64,000 nucleotides of DNA from the NCBI RefSeq assembly GCF_022554085.1, contig NZ_JAKFYR010000006.1, positions 65,484 to 129,483 of the forward strand, read 5' to 3'. A model generated the notes under the pieces. That model made no database searches. It was not told where the DNA came from and worked only from the letters and a program-made list of their open reading frames with translations. The translations under genes and the position numbers were made by a program. Below, one piece after another: positions 1-9,138 of this stretch. Origin of the DNA: Rhodococcus sp. CH91. GTDB taxonomy: Bacteria > Actinomycetota > Actinomycetes > Mycobacteriales > Mycobacteriaceae. The stretch's first letter is position 1, and each line of letters starts with the position of its first letter.

Positions 1-62
1 CGGCTCGCCGCGCGTGTCGAAGGTATGTATCTCTGCGGCGCTGCGGCTGTACCGTGGCGCGC

Positions 63-452
63 ATGTCCACGCAACCGTCGCAGCGATCCGCGATCCGGCT
101 GGCCTGCCTGCTTCTCGGCGCCGGCGTCCTGCACTTCGTACGACCGGAACCCTTCGACGGCATCGTTCCTCGTGCCCTCCCGGGTGAGGCCCGCACCTAT
201 ACCTACCTGTCCGGTGCAGCCGAGATCGCTGTGGCCGGCGCTCTCGCAGTGCCGCGATCGCGACGGCTCGGCGGTGCCCTGGCCGCCGCCCTGTTCCTCG
301 CCGTCTTCCCCGCCAATGTGCAGATGACTGCGACCTGGCTGCGCAGCCCGAAGCTCTCCCCTGCCGCGAAGGCGCTCTCGGTCGCCCGGCTGCCGCTGCA
401 GATTCCGCTCGTCACCGAGGCGCTGAAGGTGCGCCGCGCCGCCGTCCACTGA
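63..452 (+). CDS. DoxX-like small membrane protein
   Basis: A protein of 129 residues with several hydrophobic helices and a short polar C-terminus. A conserved stretch around residues 22-50 (RPEPFDGIVP, then YLSGAAEIAVAGAL) resembles DoxX/MauE-type membrane proteins, whose role in actinomycetes is poorly defined. I chose ATG 63; a GTG at 54 would add three residues. The next gene starts 39 bases downstream on the same strand. The family call comes from pattern and topology only, and the substrate or partner is unknown. Confidence 0.7.
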   Translation: MSTQPSQRSAIRLACLLLGAGVLHFVRPEPFDGIVPRALPGEARTYTYLSGAAEIAVAGALAVPRSRRLGGALAAALFLAVFPANVQMTATWLRSPKLSPAAKALSVARLPLQIPLVTEALKVRRAAVH

Positions 453-491
453 TCCTGTGATTACCGTCACCGCGACGGGGTATGCACCGGC

Positions 492-1556
492 ATGGACAAC
501 CGACGTGCTCTGAAGGTCGTCGTGGTGGGCGCGACCGGCAATGTGGGAACCGGTGTGGTCGAGGCGTTGAGCAGAGAACCCGACGTCGCGGAGATCGTCG
601 GGGTCGCGCGACGCCCGACGGAATGGACCTGCCCCAAGACCACCTTCATCGTCGCCGATACCACCACCGACGATTTCCGTCCCCTCGTGCGCGGCGCCGA
701 CGTGGTGATCCATCTCGCGTGGCTTTTCCAGCCCACCCACCGCCCGGAAGTGACGTGGGCGAACAACGTCCTCGGTGCGATCTCGGTGTTCGAGGCCGCG
801 GCAGCGGAGAAGGTCCCCGCGCTGGTGTACTCGTCGTCGGTCGCGGCCTATTCGCCCGGCGGGTCGACACAGCGTGTGACCGAGGACTGGCCGACCCACG
901 GATGGCCCGGCGCGGCCTATCCGCGCGAGAAGTCCTATCTGGAGCGTGTTCTCGACACGCTCGAGCTGCGCGAACCGGATATGCGGATCGTGCGGATGCG
1001 GCCGTATTTCATCTTCAAGCGCGAGTCCGCGACGTCCCAGCGGCGGCTCTTCGTCGGCCCCCTGCTGCCCGGAAATCTGATGCGAAGCGGGCTGTTGCCC
1101 GTGATGCCGCTCGTCGAGGACCTGCGCGCTCAGGTGCTGCACACGAGCGATGTGGCCGACGCGTTCGCTCGCGCGACCGTCCGGCCCGTGCGGGGAGCGT
1201 TCAACCTCGCGACGGAACCTCCGGTGGACGGCGCGTTCCTCGCAGAGATGTTCTCCGCCCGGAAGATCCCGGTGCCGCGCGCGGCACTACGCGAGGCGGT
1301 ACGTGCGGCCTGGCACGCGCATCTGGTTCCGGCGTCGCCGGGCCTGCTCGACACCGTGCTGCAACTTCCGCTGCTCGACAGCACACGCGCCCGCACCGGA
1401 CTGGGATGGACACCGCGATACTCGCCCTCCGAGATTCTCGAGGAGTTCCTGTCGGGCCTGCGTGAGGGCGCCGGGATGCCCACCGCCCCGCTGGCTCCCG
1501 ATACCGCCGGCCGCCGGGCACACGAGGTAGCCACCGGAGTCGGGCAACGTCCCTGA
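492..1556 (+). CDS. NAD(P)-dependent epimerase/dehydratase (extended SDR)
   Basis: A 354-residue extended short-chain dehydrogenase. The N-terminus has a Rossmann beta strand followed by GATGNVG (residues 13-19, the GxxGxxG dinucleotide motif). The catalytic triad region is visible as SSSVAAYSP followed by YPREK, the YxxxK pair. Family members oxidise, reduce or epimerise sugar nucleotides or other alcohols; the substrate cannot be read here. The C-terminal 30 residues are Pro/Ala rich and probably disordered. It probably shares transcription with the DoxX-like gene upstream and converges on the hydrolase at 1565. Confidence 0.85.
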   Translation: MDNRRALKVVVVGATGNVGTGVVEALSREPDVAEIVGVARRPTEWTCPKTTFIVADTTTDDFRPLVRGADVVIHLAWLFQPTHRPEVTWANNVLGAISVFEAAAAEKVPALVYSSSVAAYSPGGSTQRVTEDWPTHGWPGAAYPREKSYLERVLDTLELREPDMRIVRMRPYFIFKRESATSQRRLFVGPLLPGNLMRSGLLPVMPLVEDLRAQVLHTSDVADAFARATVRPVRGAFNLATEPPVDGAFLAEMFSARKIPVPRAALREAVRAAWHAHLVPASPGLLDTVLQLPLLDSTRARTGLGWTPRYSPSEILEEFLSGLREGAGMPTAPLAPDTAGRRAHEVATGVGQRP

Positions 1557-1564
1557 CCGGAGCC

Positions 1565-2248
1565 TCACGTCGCCGGCACCAGGAGCTGCGCGAGGTCGAC
1601 CGGCCGTGCCAGCGCCGGCAGGTGGCCGCTGTCGACGATCTCGGGTTCCACCCCGAGACGCTCGCGCGACAGCCGGGTCACGAGGGGCAACGGGAACAGT
1701 CTGTCGTGACGTCCGGCGATCACCCGGACGGGCACCTGCGGCCACCGGTCGGCATTCCAGGCCGGTTCGAATGCCGCATCGGCGAGGGCTGCCTGCTCGC
1801 GGGTGAGCGCCTCGGCGGCGAGATCCTCGGGTACGTCGTGGAAGAACAGTTCCCGTGCATCCATCGGCGCGTCCGGGTCGCGGCCCTCGGCGACGTCCTG
1901 CTCACGCCTCGCGGCGGCGTGGCCGACGTTCTCCCACCACAGCGCAGGCGACTCGCCCGGTGACGGGATCATCGGGGCGACGAGCACGAGTTCGTCGACG
2001 GTGTACCGCTCGGCGACGAGAGCGGCGGTGAACGCCGACATGGACTGTGCCACGACCACCAGGGGTCGCGGGGCCGCCCGCACCGCCCCGACCACGACGT
2101 CGGCATAGTCGTACTGCCCGGCGGTCTCATCCGCATAGGGCAACTCCACCGCGATGGTGTGGTGGCCGCCGCGTTCGAGAAGCGGGATCACACGGTGCCA
2201 GTACCAGGCATCGGATCCGGCACCGGGCAGCAGCGCGAAGGTCGTCAT
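1565..2248 (-). CDS. Alpha/beta fold hydrolase
   Basis: A 227-residue alpha/beta hydrolase. The oxyanion region LLPGAGSDAWYW lies near the N-terminus, and the acid GRHDRLFP and histidine SGHLPAL lie near the C-terminus. The nucleophile elbow reads AQSMS, so both glycines of the usual G-x-S-x-G are replaced; this variant occurs among small EstC-like or hydroxynitrile-lyase-like hydrolases. It sits 9 bases upstream of adnB in transcription order reversed (its start faces away from adnB's stop at 2258), so both lie on the minus strand and may be co-transcribed. Substrate unknown. Confidence 0.85.
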   Translation of the reverse strand: MTTFALLPGAGSDAWYWHRVIPLLERGGHHTIAVELPYADETAGQYDYADVVVGAVRAAPRPLVVVAQSMSAFTAALVAERYTVDELVLVAPMIPSPGESPALWWENVGHAAARREQDVAEGRDPDAPMDARELFFHDVPEDLAAEALTREQAALADAAFEPAWNADRWPQVPVRVIAGRHDRLFPLPLVTRLSRERLGVEPEIVDSGHLPALARPVDLAQLLVPAT

Positions 2249-2257
2249 CGTCGAGTC

Positions 2258-5200
2258 CTAACCGGTCGGGTCGGAGTCGGGCGGGCCGTCGGGCGACGAG
2301 TCCCCGGCCTCCAGAACCAGTCGTTCGAGGGCTGCCGCACCGGGCAGATCTTCCGGCGCGACGGTGCGTCCGGTGCGGACGTAGTGGAATGCCGCCCGGA
2401 CCTTGTGCAGGGGCAGGTCGGCGGGCCGCCCGGTGAGCCGCTCGGTTCGCGCCGCCATCAATTGCGCCCAGGCGAGCCGATAGGCGGCCAGCTGCACGCC
2501 CACCGCGGCGAGCTTCTCCCCTTCGGGTTCGGCGCCCGTCTTCCAGTCGATGACCGTCCAGCCTCCGTCCGGATCCTCGAAGACCGCGTCGATGCGGCCG
2601 CGGATCACGGTGCCACCCAGGGCCGTTTCGAAGGGCACCTCCACCTCGACGGGATTGCGCGAGGCCCATGGTGAGCGCAGGAAAGCGTCCTGGAGCCGGT
2701 CGACATGCGATTCGTCGCCGTCCTCGTCGTCGGCGCCGGGAAGCTCGTCGAGATCGAGGAGGCGTGTCGCACCGAACCTGCGCTCGAGCCACGCGTGGAA
2801 GGCGGTGCCACGACGAGCGAGAGGGTTGGGCCGGAAGGGCAGCGGCCGGCGCAGCCGGGCCGCGAGCGCACCGGGATCCGTGGCGAGGTCGACGAGCTGA
2901 CTGACGGACAGTTGCGCCGGCAGGATCACCTCGGCACTCTGCTCGGCACGCTGCTCACGTTCCGCCAGCAGCGCGTCGACATCCGCAGCCCAGTCGTCGG
3001 GATCGTCGTCGTATCCGGTGGGGATGTCGGGCCGGCCGAGTTCGGCGAGGACGAGCGCAGCCCCGCGTTCGACCGCGGCGCGGCGGGAACCGAGAGGGTC
3101 GTGCGGCCACAGGGCGCTGCGCGGCGACGCGGTGAGAGGGTTCTCCTCGTCGGGTCCGGGTTCCGGCGCCCAGTGCTCGACCACACCGAGTTCGGTCCGG
3201 GCAGTGACGATCTCGTGGAGTTCTTCCAGGAAGGGCGACGGGCCCTTGGGGTCGGCTCCCGTGTCGGCCCAGTGGTGCGCGGAGACGAACAGTGCCCGTT
3301 CGGTGCGGGTGAGCGCCACGTAGAAGAGCCGACGATCCTCCTCGAGCTTGCGTCGTTTGAGCGCGTCCTTGTGAGCGTCGATGGCACGCTCGAGCATCTT
3401 GCGGTCGGAGACGTCGGCGAGTTCGAGCACCGGCACACCGTCGGTGCTGCCCGGTTCGTCGCCGGGCAGCACCCGATCGCCCCGCAGATGCGGAGGCAGT
3501 TCGCTCGTCGAGCCGAGCCAGGTCGCGGCGGCGGTGGACGAGGGGAAGACTCCCGCCGCGACGTGCGGAACGGCGACGACCTCCCATTCGAGGCCCTTCG
3601 CGGAGTGGACGGTGAGGACCTGCACCCGATCCGGGTCCACCTCCACCTCCCCCGGCGCGAGTCCCTGCTCGATCTCCTCGGCCGCCGACAGATAGGCCAG
3701 CAGCCCCGGCAGGCTCGCGTTGGTCCGTCCGGCGTAGTCCGCGACGACGGCGGCGAACGCGTCGAGGTGCTCTCGACCGGCGACACCGCGTCGACTGCCC
3801 ACCCGGGCCTCGGTCTCGATACCGATGGCGAGGACACGTTCGACTTCGGCGACGAGTTCGGTGAGCGGCTGCCCGAGTCGTTCTCGCAGCGAGGTCAGCT
3901 CCCGGCCCAGTGCGACGATCCGCGCGTAACCGAACTCCGAGTAGCGGGCGCGGTCGCCGGGATCGGAGATCGCGTCGGCGAGGCCCGCCTGGTCTGCGTA
4001 CTCACCGGGAAGCGCCGAATCGAGGGCCTCCTCGAGAGCCTCGGGGTCGGTCACCGCACCGGCGACACCCCAGCGCCCCGCGATGGCCAGTTCCTGGGCG
4101 CGCTGCCACAGCGCCTTCAGATCGGCGGCACCGAGCTGCCAGCGGGCGCCCGTGAGCACCCGCACCGCCGCGCTCCCGGCGAGCGGATCCGCTGCCAGGC
4201 GGAGCATCGCGAGCACATCGGCGACCTCCGGAGTGTGGAGCAGCCCGCCGATACCGACGACCTCCACGGGCAGGTCCCGGGCCCGGAGCGCTTCGGCGAT
4301 CGGCGCGGCATCGGCGTTGCGCCGCACCAGGACGGCCGCGGTCGGGGGCTTCCGCCCGCCCTCGAGAGCGGCGGTGTATTCGGCGGCGATCCGCTCTGCC
4401 ACCCACTCGCGTTCGGCCGCGACGTCGGAGTGGAGGGCGAGCCGGACGTCGCCACCGGTCGCATCCGGCCGTGGACGCAGACGGCTGACGGAGACCCCGC
4501 GGTCGCGGAGCGGTTCGGAGGAAACGTTCGCCAGTTCGAGAGCCTGCGGCGGATTCCGCCAGCTGGTGAGCAGTTCGAGGGTCGGCGCTGCCCGCCCCCC
4601 GGCCGACGGGAAGTCGGTCGCGAAACGCGGCAGGTTGGCGGCCGAAGCACCGCGCCATCCGTAGATGGACTGCATGGGATCGCCGACCGCGGTCACTGCG
4701 AGTCCGGGATCCTTGCCACCCCCGAAGAGAGCGGCGAGCAGGATGCGCTGAGCGTGACCGGTGTCCTGGTACTCGTCGAGCAGCACGGCCCGGAACCGGC
4801 TGCGCTCCCCGGCACCCACGTCGGGGTGGTCGCGGGCGACACGGGCGGCGAGCGACATCTGGCTGCCGAAGTCGAGGGCGCCTTCACGACGCAGGGTCTC
4901 CGAGAGCCGTTCGACGAGCGGGAGCAGTTCGAGACGCGCGTGCTGCGTCTCGAGACAACCCAGCAGGGCCTTCGACGGTGTCCCGCGCTGCCCCGGCCCC
5001 GGGGGCAGCGTCTGCACGAGTCGTTCGAGTTCGAGATGGGCGTCGCGCAAGGCACCGGGCTCCACGAGATGCTCGGCGAGCTGGCCGGACAAGGCGAGCA
5101 CCGCCTCGGTCACCGAAGCGGGATTACGGTCGGTGTCGAGTTCGCCGTCCCACGAACTGACCACCCGGTGCGCGACCTGCCACAGTTGCGTCTCGGACAG

Positions 5201-5629
5201 CAGCGTGGCCGACGGTTCGATCGGCAGCAGCAGGCCGTGCTCGGCGAGCAGGCGACCCGCATAGGCGTGATAGGTACTCACCTCGGGTTCGCTGCCGAGA
5301 ATGCGGGTGCGGAGCCCACCCGAAGGGTCGAGATCACGGAGCAGCGATGAACCGGCGAGTTTGGCCAGCCGCGCCCGGATCCGCGCGGTGAGCTGCTGCG
5401 CCGCCTTGCGGGTGAAGGTCAGGCCGAGCACCTGTTCGGGTTCGACGAGACCGTTGGCGACGAGCCAGACGACGCGGGCGGCCATCGTCTCGGTCTTACC
5501 GGCCCCGGCACCGGCGACGACGAGCATCGGGCCGGGCGGAGCCTCGATGACGGCGGCCTGCTCCGGCGTGGGCGGCAACTGCCCGAGCGCCTCGGCGAGG
5601 CGAAGCGCGCTCACCCGCGGTGCATTCAT
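2258..5629 (-). CDS. adnB: AdnB-like ATP-dependent helicase-nuclease subunit
   Basis: UvrD/Rep-type superfamily 1 helicase of 1123 residues fused to a RecB-like nuclease. Residues 20-24 are a Q motif (PTPEQ), 39-46 a Walker A loop (AGAGAGKT), and DEYQD is the Walker B/motif II. Near the C-terminus, GRIDAVF followed by VIDWKTG gives the metal-binding D and D-x-K of a PD-(D/E)XK nuclease. AdnAB is the heterodimeric end-resection motor of mycobacteria and relatives, replacing RecBCD. The ATG at 5629 overlaps the adnA stop by four bases (ATGA), so I reject the longer in-frame extension upstream. Mycobacterial counterpart: Rv3201c. Confidence 0.95.
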   Translation of the reverse strand: MNAPRVSALRLAEALGQLPPTPEQAAVIEAPPGPMLVVAGAGAGKTETMAARVVWLVANGLVEPEQVLGLTFTRKAAQQLTARIRARLAKLAGSSLLRDLDPSGGLRTRILGSEPEVSTYHAYAGRLLAEHGLLLPIEPSATLLSETQLWQVAHRVVSSWDGELDTDRNPASVTEAVLALSGQLAEHLVEPGALRDAHLELERLVQTLPPGPGQRGTPSKALLGCLETQHARLELLPLVERLSETLRREGALDFGSQMSLAARVARDHPDVGAGERSRFRAVLLDEYQDTGHAQRILLAALFGGGKDPGLAVTAVGDPMQSIYGWRGASAANLPRFATDFPSAGGRAAPTLELLTSWRNPPQALELANVSSEPLRDRGVSVSRLRPRPDATGGDVRLALHSDVAAEREWVAERIAAEYTAALEGGRKPPTAAVLVRRNADAAPIAEALRARDLPVEVVGIGGLLHTPEVADVLAMLRLAADPLAGSAAVRVLTGARWQLGAADLKALWQRAQELAIAGRWGVAGAVTDPEALEEALDSALPGEYADQAGLADAISDPGDRARYSEFGYARIVALGRELTSLRERLGQPLTELVAEVERVLAIGIETEARVGSRRGVAGREHLDAFAAVVADYAGRTNASLPGLLAYLSAAEEIEQGLAPGEVEVDPDRVQVLTVHSAKGLEWEVVAVPHVAAGVFPSSTAAATWLGSTSELPPHLRGDRVLPGDEPGSTDGVPVLELADVSDRKMLERAIDAHKDALKRRKLEEDRRLFYVALTRTERALFVSAHHWADTGADPKGPSPFLEELHEIVTARTELGVVEHWAPEPGPDEENPLTASPRSALWPHDPLGSRRAAVERGAALVLAELGRPDIPTGYDDDPDDWAADVDALLAEREQRAEQSAEVILPAQLSVSQLVDLATDPGALAARLRRPLPFRPNPLARRGTAFHAWLERRFGATRLLDLDELPGADDEDGDESHVDRLQDAFLRSPWASRNPVEVEVPFETALGGTVIRGRIDAVFEDPDGGWTVIDWKTGAEPEGEKLAAVGVQLAAYRLAWAQLMAARTERLTGRPADLPLHKVRAAFHYVRTGRTVAPEDLPGAAALERLVLEAGDSSPDGPPDSDPTG

Positions 5630-8600
5630 TCCCCCGTCACCTGCCTGCCTGCGTCGTGTGCGGGGCAGCTCGACAGGACCGGGCAGTGCCGGCACCCGTC
5701 GTTGACCCTCGCGACGAATTGCGGACCGCGGGTCGCGGCGGCGGCCTCGTGGATGATCTCGCGCCACTGTGCGAGACCCTCGTCGTCGAGAGGCGGTTGC
5801 ACCCGCTGCGTCGCGCCTTCCTTGTTGTGCGGTTTCGCCACGAAGACCAGTCGCGCACCTCCCGGTGTCGCGGCGGGCACTCCCTCGATCGCACCGGCCG
5901 CCGCGGCGACCTGGTAGGCCGCCAGCTGGGCGTGATCGCGTGCCGCATCCTTGGACACCGGGTTCTTCGCGGTCTTGACGTCGATGACGACCGGACGCCC
6001 GTCGGCGTCGCGTTCGAGCCGGTCGATGCGGCCGCGGAGTCTCACACGAGGTTTGTCGCCGGAGTCGGGCTCGAGGATGCCGTCGACCTTGACCTCGACA
6101 CCGATCTCGGTGAGCTCGCCGCGGGTGCCCTGGAGCCAGGTCGAGAAGGTGTCGAGCATGCGGCGGGTGCGTTCGAGTTCGCGACGCGCATACCATTCGG
6201 CACCGAGATCGACCGAATCCCACGCTTTCTCGAGCGCCTGATCGACCCGGTCGGGAGGGATCCGTCCGGCCAGCGCCTGGACGAGGGTGTGCACGAGCGT
6301 TCCGGTCACGGCATGACTGTTCTCGCCGTCGGAGCCACCGTGACGTTCGAACATCCACCGCAGCGGGCACGTCGAGAGTTGCTCGACCGTCGACGGTGAC
6401 AACCGCACCGCGTCGTCGTCCGGATCCCACAGCGGATCCGCCGTGCTGGGATCGGCGGTGCCGTACCAGTCGTCGGGGTGCGCTCCGCGCACCCCGGCTC
6501 GGGCGAGACGCGCGAGCTGCTCGGCCGCGCGCTGCTGCCGCTCCGGTTCTTCCTCGGCGATCACCGGATCGCACACCACGCTGCGCAACTCGGCGACGAG
6601 CGCGGGAAGCGCGAGCACCCGCGTGCGGACCTCCTCGGGAACCGCATCGAGAAAGCCCTCGGCCGGGTCGGTGCCGTCGCCGTCGTCCGCCGCGAGAAGC
6701 TCGTCGACGAAACGCGAGCGGACGAGTTCGCTGTCGCCACCCACGGAATCGACGGCCGTGACGAGCACACTCGTACGGGCCCGGCTGCACGCGACGAGGA
6801 ACAGGCGTCGCTCGTCGGCGAGCAACGGCGCCGTGCGGGAGAGCCGGGCAGTGCCGTCCTCGCCGCCGTCGGCGCCGGACACGGCGTCGATCAGTGCCTC
6901 GATGCCGAGCAGGGTGCCGCGAGCACGCAGGCTCGGCCACAGCCCTTCCTGGACACCGGCGACCACCACGACGTCCCACTCGCGGCCGGCGGCGGAATGT
7001 GCGCTGACGACCGTGACGGCCTCGGTTTCGGCAGCCACACGGCTCCGGACGGCAGCGGGGATCTCCTGCTCGGTGAGGTAATCGACGAATCCTGCGATCT
7101 GCGCGCGCGGCAGGCGATCGACGTAGTCGGCGGCGGCGTCGAACAATGCCACGACCCCATCGAGATCGCGGTCGGCCTGCGCACCGATCGGGCCGCCCCA
7201 GGCCGACGCGGCGGCCCACCGTCGTTCGAGGCCGGTGGCCTGCCATGCCTCCCACAGCACGTCCTCGAGCCCGCCCCCGCGCTCGGCAGCCGACCGCGCC
7301 TTGCGCAATACGGCGAGCACCTTCTTCAGGGGCGCTGCCTCGACGTCGGTCAGTCCACGCACGAGATGCGCATTGTCGGAGGTGTGGTCGCCCTCGGTGA
7401 GCAGGAGACGCAGCAGTTCGGCGGAATCGCGGTCGTTTCCCGAGGCGAGTTCGACGCGGCGCAGGCCTCGCCGCAGCCGCCGCAGAGCGACCGGTTCGGC
7501 ACCGCCGACCGGGCCGGAGAGCAGGGCCAGAGCTTCTTCCCCGCCGAAACCGTGACTCGCCACCGCGCGCAGCACCAGCAGCAGCGCTGCGACGCTGTGC
7601 TGGCGGGCCAATGGGAGTTCGGACGCTGCGGTCGTCATCGGTACGCCCGCCGCGAGGAGTGCTCGCCGCAGCGGCGCCAGCACCCGCGGCACGGAGCGCA
7701 CCACGATCGCCATCCGCGACCACGGCACCTCGTCCGCAAGGTGTGCCCGGCGCAGCGTGTCGGCGACGAGCGCCGCCTCCTTGGCCTGCGAGGAGCACAC
7801 CGCCACCCGCACACGCCCGGGCTCGACCACATCTCGGTCACACGGCTCGGCCACGCCTCGGTCACGCGGCTCGGCCACGCCTCGGTGCGGTGGCAGGCCC
7901 GGCAGTCTGCGCGCGACGCGATCGGTGAGGTCGGCCACTGCCGGGGCCGCCCGGTGGTTGACACCGAGCACGACCCGGCGGGAAGCGTCGGTCTCGCCGA
8001 GTCCCTCGAGGAAGGAGGGATCGGCTCCCCGGAAGCCGAACACGCTCTGATCGGGATCGCCGGCAACAGTGCTCGTCCGTGTGCCGGTCCCGATCACCCG
8101 GACGAGTTCGGCCGCCTGGGGGTCGAGATGCTGAGCATCGTCGACGAGCAGGTGACGTATCCGGCCGCGCTCGGAGGCGAGGAGGTCGGGGTCGGTGGCG
8201 AACGCCGCGAGGGCAGCACCGACGAGTTCGGCGGCGTCGAGCGCCGGAGCAGTGGCCTCGGGAGCTTCGAGGCCGACCGCGCCGCGCAGCAACATCACCT
8301 GTTCGTAGCGCTCCGCGAACCGTCCCGCCGCGACCCATTCCGGGCGATCACGTCGCTCACCGAGCTCGACGAGATCCTCCGGGCCCAGACCGCGTTCGTT
8401 CGCCCGCAGCATCAGGTCGCGCAACTCGACCGCGAAACCCGTCATTCCCAGGGCCGGACGCAGACGTTCGGGCCACATCCAGGCGCCGTCGTCGATGTCG
8501 CCACGCAGCAGTTCGCGCAACACGGCGTCCTGTTCGGCTCCGGTGATCAACCGCGGCGGCGGGTTGCCGTGCGCGGACGCCTGCAGGCGCAGGACCGCGA

Positions 8601-8979
8601 AGGCGTACGAGTGCACGGTCCGCACGAGCGGCTCACGCGTGGCGCGGGGAACCGCGCCGTCACCGAGCGCGAGCAGACCGGCCGTGATCGCCTCCCGCAC
8701 CGCGGTCGCGGCCCGCCGCGAGTGGGTGAGGATCAACACCGATTCGGGATCGGCGCCGTTCGCGATGCGATGGACCGCGAGGTCGACCAGCAGGGACGTC
8801 TTCCCCGTGCCCGGCCCCCCGAGAACCTGCCAGGGCCGCCATCGGAGGGACGGAGGGGCGTCGTCGAACACCACGCGTACCTCGTCGGGCCACGTGCGCG
8901 GCTCCTGGGCCGTGCCCGGCCTGCGCACCAACCGGGCCGCCGGACGACGGACACGATCGGGGGTCTGGGGCTCGGACAT
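5626..8979 (-). CDS. adnA: AdnA-like ATP-dependent helicase-nuclease subunit
   Basis: Partner of adnB: 1117 residues with an SF1 helicase core and a C-terminal nuclease. Walker A is GGPGTGKT (about residues 54-61) and motif II is the degenerate DDAQH. The nuclease motif is GRIDRLE followed by VIDVKTAK. One cysteine in the CPLRW motif and three at the end (CRHC then CPAHD) form the four-cysteine pattern of an AddB-like iron-sulfur nuclease. The start is ATG 8979; an in-frame ATG at 9060 would add 27 residues. It carries an internal 24-bp repeat (7834-7881) encoding RGVAEP-type octapeptides. Counterpart: Rv3202c. Confidence 0.95.
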   Translation of the reverse strand: MSEPQTPDRVRRPAARLVRRPGTAQEPRTWPDEVRVVFDDAPPSLRWRPWQVLGGPGTGKTSLLVDLAVHRIANGADPESVLILTHSRRAATAVREAITAGLLALGDGAVPRATREPLVRTVHSYAFAVLRLQASAHGNPPPRLITGAEQDAVLRELLRGDIDDGAWMWPERLRPALGMTGFAVELRDLMLRANERGLGPEDLVELGERRDRPEWVAAGRFAERYEQVMLLRGAVGLEAPEATAPALDAAELVGAALAAFATDPDLLASERGRIRHLLVDDAQHLDPQAAELVRVIGTGTRTSTVAGDPDQSVFGFRGADPSFLEGLGETDASRRVVLGVNHRAAPAVADLTDRVARRLPGLPPHRGVAEPRDRGVAEPCDRDVVEPGRVRVAVCSSQAKEAALVADTLRRAHLADEVPWSRMAIVVRSVPRVLAPLRRALLAAGVPMTTAASELPLARQHSVAALLLVLRAVASHGFGGEEALALLSGPVGGAEPVALRRLRRGLRRVELASGNDRDSAELLRLLLTEGDHTSDNAHLVRGLTDVEAAPLKKVLAVLRKARSAAERGGGLEDVLWEAWQATGLERRWAAASAWGGPIGAQADRDLDGVVALFDAAADYVDRLPRAQIAGFVDYLTEQEIPAAVRSRVAAETEAVTVVSAHSAAGREWDVVVVAGVQEGLWPSLRARGTLLGIEALIDAVSGADGGEDGTARLSRTAPLLADERRLFLVACSRARTSVLVTAVDSVGGDSELVRSRFVDELLAADDGDGTDPAEGFLDAVPEEVRTRVLALPALVAELRSVVCDPVIAEEEPERQQRAAEQLARLARAGVRGAHPDDWYGTADPSTADPLWDPDDDAVRLSPSTVEQLSTCPLRWMFERHGGSDGENSHAVTGTLVHTLVQALAGRIPPDRVDQALEKAWDSVDLGAEWYARRELERTRRMLDTFSTWLQGTRGELTEIGVEVKVDGILEPDSGDKPRVRLRGRIDRLERDADGRPVVIDVKTAKNPVSKDAARDHAQLAAYQVAAAAGAIEGVPAATPGGARLVFVAKPHNKEGATQRVQPPLDDEGLAQWREIIHEAAAATRGPQFVARVNDGCRHCPVLSSCPAHDAGRQVTGE
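7834..7881. repeat. 24-bp in-frame tandem repeat inside adnA
   Basis: Two adjacent 24-bp units beginning TCGGTCAC differ at one base (A or G in the ninth position), and a degenerate third copy precedes them at about 7820-7833. In adnA they encode octapeptides RGVAEPRD, RGVAEPCD and a diverged RDVVEPGR between helicase motifs. Because the unit is 24 bases, gain or loss of copies keeps the reading frame. Confidence 0.85.
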
Positions 8980-9138
8980 GCGCGAGACGGTGGCGGGCAC
9001 GTCGGTGCCCTGCCCCGGTGCGGGCGGCAGGGCGAGAAGGCCGGTATCGACGTCGAGCATGACTCCATCCCACCAGACGGGTACGACAGCCGGGTCCGGG
9101 TGCTGCGCGAAGACACGACGACTGCGATAGTGGTCGGC

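Noticed and set aside
1-62. Possible end of a gene at the left edge
   Set aside because: No frame carries a recognisable C-terminus and the segment is too short to judge.
2705-5350. 881-codon open frame on the plus strand
   Set aside because: It runs antisense to adnB, whose motifs are unmistakable. Long antisense frames are expected at about 70% GC and the translation has no recognisable domain.
6478-9138. Upstream extension of the LipV-like gene through adnA
   Set aside because: It is antisense to adnA and has no homology; the GTG at 9139 begins the hydrolase fold.
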